NCBI GenBank assembly: GCA_000715635.1
Contig: KL569141.1
Span: 16,757-22,229, forward strand
Direction of reading: 5' to 3'
DNA from: Streptomyces violaceus
GTDB lineage: Bacteria; Actinomycetota; Actinomycetes; Streptomycetales; Streptomycetaceae
DNA: 5,473 nt
Of this stretch, positions 1-4,307 are shown one piece after another (within the stretch, counting starts at the first letter, position 1; every line of letters begins with the position of its first letter). A model generated the notes under the pieces. The model did not search any database and was not told where the DNA came from. It was given only the letters and a program-made list of their open reading frames with translations. Made by a program: the position numbers and the translations under genes.

Positions 1-223
1 CGGGCGGCGACCACTCCGGCTCCTGCTCGTCCCGCTGCTCCGCGTCCTCGCCGAGAAAGTCCTGCAGAGGGGTCGCCTCCAGAGGCCCGTCGTCGAGTGT
101 GCCGAGTTCGTCGTAGGGATTGCGGGGCTGCTCGTTGGCGTCGAGGGGCTGCCCGGAGGGGTTGTGGGGCTGCTCGGAGCGGTCGTCGGGATGTCGCGTG
201 TCCATGCGGTGGGGGGTGCGCAT
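1..223 (-). CDS. Hypothetical acidic, proline-rich protein, N-terminal 74 residues (partial)
   Basis: I do not recognise this protein. An open frame runs from ATG at 223 off the left edge without a stop, and nearly every codon ends in G or C, as expected for a real gene in this genome. The 74 visible residues are hydrophilic, with many Asp, Glu, Gln and Pro (for example NPYDELGTLDDGPLEATPL near residues 35-52). They show no hydrophobic segment and no fold-defining motif, so they look like a disordered cytoplasmic tail. The start is uncertain. ATG at 223 has a weak ribosome-binding sequence (GGATGAG) just upstream, but it sits in the stem-loop at 208-254. An in-frame ATG at 205 lies just beyond the stem and lacks a Shine-Dalgarno sequence. 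The gene follows the nucleotidase on the same strand after about 58 bases, so co-transcription is possible. Tails of this kind often precede a membrane-spanning or enzymatic domain, but none is visible here. Confidence 0.72.
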   Translation of the reverse strand, partial: MRTPHRMDTRHPDDRSEQPHNPSGQPLDANEQPRNPYDELGTLDDGPLEATPLQDFLGEDAEQRDEQEPEWSPP

Positions 224-254
224 CGTCTCATCCGACCATGCGCACCGCCCCACC
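208..254 (-). terminator. Strong stem-loop between the nucleotidase gene and the downstream gene (terminator or translation control)
   Basis: Positions 215-223 pair perfectly with 238-246 (GGTGCGCAT against ATGCGCACC). After one unpaired base (247), positions 208-214 pair with 248-254 (GGTGGGG against CCCCACC). This gives a 16 bp GC-rich stem with a single bulge and a 14-base loop. In the minus-strand transcript it begins 27 bases after the nucleotidase stop codon, where a terminator would lie. No T-run follows, which is common for terminators in high-GC actinobacteria. The start codon at 223 of the downstream gene is the first triplet of the 3' arm, and its weak ribosome-binding sequence is in the loop. 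Control of translation initiation is therefore the alternative reading. Confidence 0.5.
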
Positions 255-281
255 TCGCAACCTGAACCCCATGTATGCGAT

Positions 282-2105
282 TTAGTTCACGATCGTGATG
301 CGGTCCGCCTTCGGCGGTGCGAGCGGGTTCGACGCCGAGGAGTTGGCCGTCAGGTACTGCTCCAGAGCGGCCAGGTCGTCGAGGCCGACGACGTCGTTCG
401 TGCCCTGACCCAGCGTCGGGAAGCCGTCGCCGCCGCCCGCGAGGAAGCTGTTCGTCGCGACGCGGTAGGTGGCCGCCGGGTCGATGGCCTTGCCGTCCAG
501 CTTGACCGAGTCGGTGACCACCCGGTCGGCACCGGACTTGGTGAGGTCCAGCGTGTACGTCAGACCGGACGACACCTGGAGAACCTTCGGCGCCGCCGCG
601 TTCGGGCCGGTCACCTGCTCCTTGAGGACCTGGATCAGCTGGGCGCCCGTGAAGTCCTGGAGGTTCACGGTGTTGGCGAACGGCTGGACCGTGAAGCCCT
701 CCGCGTAGGTCACGACACCATCGCCCTCACCGGCTTTGGCCGCATACGTCAGGGGCGCCCGGATACCGCCCGGGTTCATCAGCGCGAGATCCGTCTCCGG
801 GTCGAGCTTCTTGCCGTGGGCGAGCTGGGCGTCCGCGATCAGGTCGCCGAGCGGGGACTCGCTGCCGGTGTTGCCGATGTCGCCGGAGACGTAACCGATC
901 GCGCGGTTGCCGATCGGCGCGGCCAGGGTGTTCCACTTGCTGATCAGCTCGGTCATGTCGGGCGCCTTGGGGACGTCCCGGGTGACCACGCGGTTCGCCG
1001 ACTTCACGGCCGTACGGGCGATGTCGCCGGTCTTCCGGTCGTAGGTCAGCGTGGTGTCGGTGTAGAGGCGGCCGAAGGACGCGGCCGAGGTGACCATGCG
1101 GGGCTTGCCCGCCGGGTCATCGACGCTGCACACGTACGCGTTGTGGGTGTGGCCGGTGACCAGCGCGTCCACCTGCGGCGTGACGTTCTTGGCGATGTCG
1201 ACGATCGGCCCGGAGATGCCGTCGCCCGCGCCCGGGGCGTCACAGTCGTAGTTGTACGACGTCGACGCCGGGAAGCCGCCCTCGTGGATGAGGGCGACGA
1301 TCGACTTCACGCCCTTCTTCTGGAGCTCCTTGGCGTACTTGTTGATCGTCTCGACCTCGTCCTTGAAGGAGAGGCCCTTGACGCCCTCGGCGGAGACGAT
1401 GTCCGGGGTGCCCTCCAGGGTCACGCCGATGAAGCCGACCTTGACGTCCTTCTTCTTCCACACCCAGTAGGGCTTGAGGATCGGCTTCTTCGTCTTCTCG
1501 TCGAGGACGTTGGCCGCCAGGTAGGGGAAGTCGGCGCCCTTGAACTTCCGGTCCGTGTAGCAGCCGTCCTTCGGGTGGCAGCCGCCCTTCTGCAAGCGGC
1601 CCAGCTCCTTGGCGCCCTCGTCGAACTCGTGGTTGCCGACGGACGTGACGTCGAGGTCGAGCTTGTTCAGCGCCTCGATGGTCGGCTCGTCGTGGAAGAG
1701 CCCGGAGATCAGCGGGGAGGCACCGACCATGTCGCCGCCGGCGGCGGTGACGGAGTACTTCTCGCCCTTGCGGGCCTGCCGCAGATGCGTGGCGAGGTAC
1801 TCGACGCCACCCGCGTCGATGGTCTTCGTCGTGCCGTCGTGCTGCTGCTCGGTGACCCGGCCGGATGAACCGGCCGGCGGCTCCAGGTTGCCGTGCAGGT
1901 CGTTGAACGACAGCAGCTGGACATCCTGGTAGCGGCCGGGCCAGTGACCGCCCTTGCGGTGGTCCTCGCCCGCGGTCGCCGACCCCGGCAGCCCCGCGGC
2001 GGCCAGCGCACCGACGGTGACGACACCGGCGGCGAGAGCGGCGAAACGGTTCGTACGACGTCTACGGCGCTCCTGGTGCACCGGTGCCGGTGAAGTGGCT
2101 GGCAT
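282..2105 (-). CDS. Secreted bifunctional metallophosphatase/5'-nucleotidase (UshA family)
   Basis: This 607-residue protein should hydrolyse extracellular 5'-nucleotides, and perhaps UDP-sugars or cyclic nucleotides, to nucleosides and phosphate using two divalent metals. Residues 1-45 form an export signal: an Arg-rich n-region (RRRRR at 13-17), an Ala/Val/Gly-rich hydrophobic stretch (21-39), and a likely cut after ATA at 45. The metallophosphatase domain (about 60-330) has every expected motif: FNDLHG (D69, H71), GGD (D125), GNHEFD (N158, H159), IHEGG (H274) and GHTH (H319, H321). The C-terminal 5'-nucleotidase domain (about 395-590) has MNPGGIR (443-449), FTVQPFAN (471-478) and FLAGGGDGF (554-562), which in the family supply substrate arginines and the aromatic residues that stack on the base. 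Length is normal. The ATG at 2105 follows a G-run (2109-2114) serving as ribosome binding site. No lipobox or wall anchor is seen, so the product is probably released. It is divergent from mshD. The exact substrate is not determinable. Confidence 0.95.
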   Translation of the reverse strand: MPATSPAPVHQERRRRRTNRFAALAAGVVTVGALAAAGLPGSATAGEDHRKGGHWPGRYQDVQLLSFNDLHGNLEPPAGSSGRVTEQQHDGTTKTIDAGGVEYLATHLRQARKGEKYSVTAAGGDMVGASPLISGLFHDEPTIEALNKLDLDVTSVGNHEFDEGAKELGRLQKGGCHPKDGCYTDRKFKGADFPYLAANVLDEKTKKPILKPYWVWKKKDVKVGFIGVTLEGTPDIVSAEGVKGLSFKDEVETINKYAKELQKKGVKSIVALIHEGGFPASTSYNYDCDAPGAGDGISGPIVDIAKNVTPQVDALVTGHTHNAYVCSVDDPAGKPRMVTSAASFGRLYTDTTLTYDRKTGDIARTAVKSANRVVTRDVPKAPDMTELISKWNTLAAPIGNRAIGYVSGDIGNTGSESPLGDLIADAQLAHGKKLDPETDLALMNPGGIRAPLTYAAKAGEGDGVVTYAEGFTVQPFANTVNLQDFTGAQLIQVLKEQVTGPNAAAPKVLQVSSGLTYTLDLTKSGADRVVTDSVKLDGKAIDPAATYRVATNSFLAGGGDGFPTLGQGTNDVVGLDDLAALEQYLTANSSASNPLAPPKADRITIVN

Positions 2106-2150
2106 ACGCCCCCCTGTTGGGTCTGCTGGGACAGTGATCTCGTCCGGCGC

Positions 2151-2180
2151 AGCCTAGAGTCAACGCGCGTAGCGCGACAG
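2151..2180 (-). promoter_or_regulatory. Candidate promoter of the 5'-nucleotidase gene
   Basis: On the minus strand, TAGGCT (2156-2151) fits the TAnnnT -10 pattern. CTGTCG (2180-2175), 18 bases upstream, is a partial match to TTGACA. Transcription would start near 2144, giving a leader of about 39 bases. A TTGACT at 2163-2158 is a better -35 hexamer, but no acceptable -10 follows at 16-19 bases. The same TAGGCT hexamer occurs in the lysR promoter in this window. No clear pair of GTTCACC-like repeats (the Streptomyces PHO box) was found, so phosphate control is not supported by what I can see. Confidence 0.38.
2164..2176. repeat. 13 bp dyad within the nucleotidase promoter
   Basis: CGCGC-GTA-GCGCG is a perfect inverted repeat with a three-base centre. 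It covers most of the spacer and touches the -35 element of the candidate nucleotidase promoter, the classic place for a repressor to bind. CG-rich repeats also arise by chance in DNA of this composition, so a regulatory role is only a possibility. Confidence 0.3.
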
Positions 2181-2236
2181 GTGTTTCGTGGTTACAGGCT
2201 GGTTGCTTCTTTGCCGCCGATTTGCCGGTGGGGCGC

Positions 2237-2252
2237 CGTACCCTCGTACGCA
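2237..2252 (+). promoter_or_regulatory. Candidate leaderless promoter of mshD, with a dyad over the -10 box
   Basis: TACCCT at 2239-2244 matches TAnnnT, and its spacing places transcription initiation at 2251-2252, the A of the mshD ATG. No Shine-Dalgarno sequence lies 5-12 bases before that ATG, which agrees with a leaderless message. No convincing -35 is visible at 16-19 bases. The box is framed by a perfect dyad, CGTAC-CCTC-GTACG (2237-2250), which could be an operator. Confidence 0.4.
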
Positions 2253-3178
2253 TGACCAGCGACGACACCGTACGGCCCGGCCGCCCCCGCTCGATCGAGA
2301 CCCTTGCCGCGCTCTCCGCGGAGCAGACCGAGGCCGTGTTCGGGCTGCTCGCCGAGGCCGCCCGTACGGACGGGCAGCAGGCGGTGTCCGAACAGGGCCG
2401 GTTGCAGTTGCGTGGCGGCGAGCGGGAGGGCGTGTCCCATCTGCTGCTCACCGTCGACGGCGAACTCGTCGGCTATGCCCAGCTGGAGGACACCGACCCG
2501 GTGGAGCCGCCGGCCGCCGAGCTGGTCGTCCACCCGGGGCATCGCGGGCACGGGCACGGGCGGGCGCTCGGGTCCGCCCTGCTGGCTGCCTCCGGCAAGC
2601 GGCTGCGGGTGTGGGCGCACGGCGGCCATTCCGCAGCCCGGCATCTCGCGCAGGTCCTGGGCCTGACCCTGTTCCGTGAACTGCGTCAGATGCGACGCCC
2701 GTTGACCGGCTTCGACGCACCCGAGCCGGTGCTTCCCGAGGGCGTCACCGTCCGCGCCTTCGTCCCCGGCCAGGACGACGCGGCCTGGCTCGCCGTGAAC
2801 GCCGCCTCCTTCGCCCACCACCCCGAGCAGGGCTCCCTCACGCAGCGAGACCTCGACGACCGCAAGTCCGAGCCGTGGTTCGACCCCGCCGGTTTCTTCC
2901 TCGCCTTCCGCGGCGACGAACTCGTCGGCTTCCACTGGACCAAGGTCCACGCCCAGGAGGGCCTCGGCGAGGTCTACGTCTTGGGCGTCGGCCCCGGCGC
3001 CCAGGGCGGCGGCCTCGGCAAGTCCCTGACCACGATCGGCCTGCGGCATCTGGCGGGGCAGGGCCTGCCGACCGCGATGCTGTACGTCGACGCCGACAAC
3101 AAGGCGGCGGTGACGGTGTACGAGCGGCTGGGGTTCGAGACGCACGAGGTGGATCTGATGTACCGGACGGAGACCTGA
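2252..3178 (+). CDS. mshD: Mycothiol synthase (mycothiol acetyltransferase)
   Basis: MshD catalyses the last step of mycothiol biosynthesis in the cytoplasm: it transfers acetyl from acetyl-CoA to the cysteine amine of Cys-GlcN-Ins. Mycothiol is the main low-molecular-weight thiol of Actinobacteria. The 308-residue product has the tandem two-GNAT architecture of the family and close to its usual length (about 300-320). The N-terminal GNAT half (about 12-150) has a CoA-loop-like stretch VVHPGHRGHGHG (92-103). The C-terminal half (about 165-305) has LGEVYVLGVGPGAQGGGLG (238-256), with Q251, G254 and G256 forming the pyrophosphate-binding loop, followed by AMLYVDADNKAAVTVYERLGF (275-295), which is highly typical of MshD. 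The frame extends upstream to a TTG at 2222, but neither that nor the GTG at 2228 has a ribosome binding site. ATG 2252 fits the family length and the -10 box. The other mycothiol genes are not nearby, which is normal because they are scattered in actinobacterial genomes. Confidence 0.94.
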   Translation: MTSDDTVRPGRPRSIETLAALSAEQTEAVFGLLAEAARTDGQQAVSEQGRLQLRGGEREGVSHLLLTVDGELVGYAQLEDTDPVEPPAAELVVHPGHRGHGHGRALGSALLAASGKRLRVWAHGGHSAARHLAQVLGLTLFRELRQMRRPLTGFDAPEPVLPEGVTVRAFVPGQDDAAWLAVNAASFAHHPEQGSLTQRDLDDRKSEPWFDPAGFFLAFRGDELVGFHWTKVHAQEGLGEVYVLGVGPGAQGGGLGKSLTTIGLRHLAGQGLPTAMLYVDADNKAAVTVYERLGFETHEVDLMYRTET

Positions 3179-3204
3179 GGGAGCCGGGCGGGGGCAGGAG
3201 ACGT

Positions 3205-3235
3205 GGCCTAAGGCCGCTGCGCCCAGGACGGGCGC
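3205..3235. terminator. Possible terminator between convergent mshD and lysR
   Basis: Two short inverted repeats lie in the convergent junction. GGCC-TAA-GGCC (3205-3215) spans the lysR stop codon. GCGCCC-AGGAC-GGGCGC (3219-3235) has a perfect 6 bp stem and lies in the last codons of lysR. An mshD transcript would reach them 26-57 bases after its stop. Neither is followed by a T-run and both are short, so this is a weak call. The rest of the 29-base gap shows nothing. Confidence 0.28.
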
Positions 3236-4143
3236 CAGGTCTCCCCCTCGGTCGGGCGTGGGCGCGTCGCCAGGAGGTGGTCGCGGAGGGCGGCGAGGCC
3301 GGGGTGGGGGTTGTCCGTGCGCCAGAGCAGTGCATGCGGGTAGACCGGCATCGGGTCACGCACGGGGACGAGGCGCAGGTCGTGGTCGGTGGGCCAGACG
3401 AGGGGCGTTCGTTCGCTGAGGAAGGTCGCCAGGGTCGGGGAGGCGGCGATGGTGTCGAGGAGGGCCTCGACGCCGAAGTTGGGTCCGATGGTGTCGAGGG
3501 TCGGGCCGAAGGTCGCGGCGAGTTCGTCGTAGTACGCGGCCCACTCCGTGCCGGGCTCGTTGCCCGGCATCCAGATCCGGTGTCCGGCCAGCTGCGCGGG
3601 TGTCACCGAGTCGGCCCGGGCGAACTCGTGGCCGGGGCCGACGCACAGGCGCAGCGGCTCGTCGAGGACCGGGACGGCTTCGACGCCGTCGGGGAGCCGA
3701 TGCCCGGGCATGGTGACAGCGCGGAACGTGGCGTCCACGGCCCCGTCCCGCACGGCGGTCAGCGCCGTATCGGCGCCGAACAGCGTGACGACGTCCAGGG
3801 CGATCTCCGGATGCGCCAGGTGGAAGTCCCGGACCAGCCCGGCCGTGGCGACCCGGCGCCCCACGACGTCCACCCGTAGCGCACGGTCCCCGGGACGCAC
3901 GGCGGCCATCGCCCGCTCCTCGGCCTGGAGCAGGGCCCGGGCGTGCGGCAGGAGCGCCTGCCCGTCGATGGTGAGGTCCGCTCCCCGTGCCGTACGGACG
4001 AGCAGCCGCACCCCGAGGTCCTTCTCCAGCGCGGCGATCCGCTTGGAGACGGCCTGCTGGGTGAGGGACAGATCCAGGGCGGCCTTCTGGAACTGCCCGG
4101 AGTCGGCGATCGCGACGAACGCTCGTACGGCTTTGAGGTCCAC
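3208..4143 (-). CDS. LysR-type transcriptional regulator
   Basis: This 311-residue protein has the standard LysR length and layout. An N-terminal winged helix-turn-helix (about 1-60) contains the family signature: FVAIADSGQFQKAALDLSLT (9-28) runs into QQAVSKRIAALEKDLGVRLL (29-48), which holds the recognition helix. A helical linker (about 60-85) is followed by a periplasmic-binding-protein-like effector domain (about 88-295). Family members are usually tetramers that respond to a small ligand and often regulate a divergent gene plus themselves. The ligand cannot be read from sequence. The start is GTG at 4143. There is no Shine-Dalgarno sequence before it, but a -10 box ends seven bases upstream, so the message is probably leaderless. 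The divergent neighbour is the DnaE gene, and a dyad repeated twice between them is a candidate binding site. The last 20 residues (Pro/Arg/Trp-rich) are probably a flexible tail. Confidence 0.95.
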   Translation of the reverse strand: MDLKAVRAFVAIADSGQFQKAALDLSLTQQAVSKRIAALEKDLGVRLLVRTARGADLTIDGQALLPHARALLQAEERAMAAVRPGDRALRVDVVGRRVATAGLVRDFHLAHPEIALDVVTLFGADTALTAVRDGAVDATFRAVTMPGHRLPDGVEAVPVLDEPLRLCVGPGHEFARADSVTPAQLAGHRIWMPGNEPGTEWAAYYDELAATFGPTLDTIGPNFGVEALLDTIAASPTLATFLSERTPLVWPTDHDLRLVPVRDPMPVYPHALLWRTDNPHPGLAALRDHLLATRPRPTEGETWRPSWAQRP

Positions 4144-4149
4144 GTCGAC

Positions 4150-4178
4150 AGCCTAGCCACACAACAAGAGGTTGTTCA
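4150..4178 (-). promoter_or_regulatory. lysR promoter, leaderless arrangement
   Basis: On the minus strand, TGAACA (4178-4173) and TAGGCT (4155-4150) are separated by exactly 17 bases. The -10 box fits TAnnnT fully and the -35 matches 4 of 6 positions of TTGACA. Transcription from this box would begin at or within a base of the GTG start codon (4143), and no ribosome binding site precedes that codon. Confidence 0.6.
4161..4175. promoter_or_regulatory. Candidate operator 1, ACAAC-N5-GTTGT, in the lysR promoter
   Basis: This perfect 15 bp dyad, ACAAC-AAGAG-GTTGT, fills most of the spacer between the lysR -35 and -10 boxes and overlaps the last three bases of the -35 hexamer. A protein bound here would block lysR transcription, which is the usual autorepression arrangement of LysR regulators. 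The arms do not spell the textbook T-N11-A LysR box, so the identity of the binding protein is inferred from position. An extra GTTGT half-site occurs at 4193-4197. Confidence 0.5.
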
Positions 4179-4220
4179 GCATACGCGTGTCGGTTGTTTG
4201 ATCCCGGGGTGACGGGTTCG

Positions 4221-4278
4221 TTTTGATGAGTAGCCGTCTCCCAGGAGACGACATGAACAACTATCAGTTGTATCAAAA
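4221..4278. repeat. Nested inverted repeats upstream of dnaE
   Basis: TTTTGAT (4221-4227) pairs with ATCAAAA (4272-4278) and encloses two further perfect dyads. CGTCTCC-CA-GGAGACG (4235-4250) has 7-base arms. The second inner dyad, at 4257-4271, is listed separately as operator 2. An AGGAG Shine-Dalgarno-like sequence (4243-4247) lies mainly in the 3' arm of the first inner dyad and precedes an ATG at 4253. That frame is out of register with dnaE and only runs across it, so no gene is called. As RNA this could fold into a branched structure; as DNA it could be a regulator-binding region. It is AT-richer than its surroundings. Confidence 0.45.
4257..4271. promoter_or_regulatory. Candidate operator 2, ACAAC-N5-GTTGT, upstream of dnaE
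   Basis: ACAAC-TATCA-GTTGT has exactly the same arms and spacing as the dyad in the lysR promoter, with its centre 96 bases away. One more base pair (T4262 with A4266) extends it to 6-base arms. It lies 21 bases before the dnaE ribosome binding site. I found no confident dnaE promoter; GTGACG (4209-4214) with TAGCCG (4231-4236) is only a weak candidate. Whether binding here would activate or repress therefore cannot be told. Confidence 0.48.
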
Positions 4279-4292
4279 CCTGCCCCGTCCTC

Positions 4293-4297
4293 GGAGG
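4293..4297 (+). promoter_or_regulatory. Ribosome binding site of dnaE
   Basis: GGAGG lies ten bases before the ATG at 4308. It is the strongest Shine-Dalgarno match in the window and settles the start of the dnaE reading frame. Confidence 0.8.
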
Positions 4298-4307
4298 TGC
4301 GCCCCAC

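Noticed and set aside
228..272. 14-residue minus-strand ORF (MGFRLRGGAVRMVG) ending just before the start codon at 223
   Set aside because: It has no ribosome binding site and no run of a regulatory amino acid, and its second half is explained by the arm of the stem-loop. A leader peptide is possible but not supported.
287..298. 12 bp perfect palindrome TCACGATCGTGA near the end of the nucleotidase gene
   Set aside because: It lies within the codons for Ile-Thr-Ile-Val-Asn, is uninterrupted (so poor as an RNA hairpin) and has no T-run. It is most simply chance.
120..1868. Long plus-strand open frame (582 codons) across the nucleotidase gene
   Set aside because: It is antisense to a gene with complete family motifs. 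The product is Arg/Val/Asp-rich low-complexity sequence, the usual shadow frame of a high-GC gene.
2106..2251. PHO box (tandem GTTCACC-like repeats) for phosphate control of the nucleotidase
   Set aside because: The nearest sequence, GTAACCACGAAACACC on the minus strand, does not give two aligned 11-base units matching the consensus.
4181..4225. DNA-damage promoter upstream of dnaE: LexA box, or TTGTCGGTG-type (PafBC/RecA-NDp) element at GTGTCGGTT
   Set aside because: No TCGAAC-N4-GTTCGA-like palindrome is present, and no TAnnnT follows GTGTCGGTT at the required eight bases.
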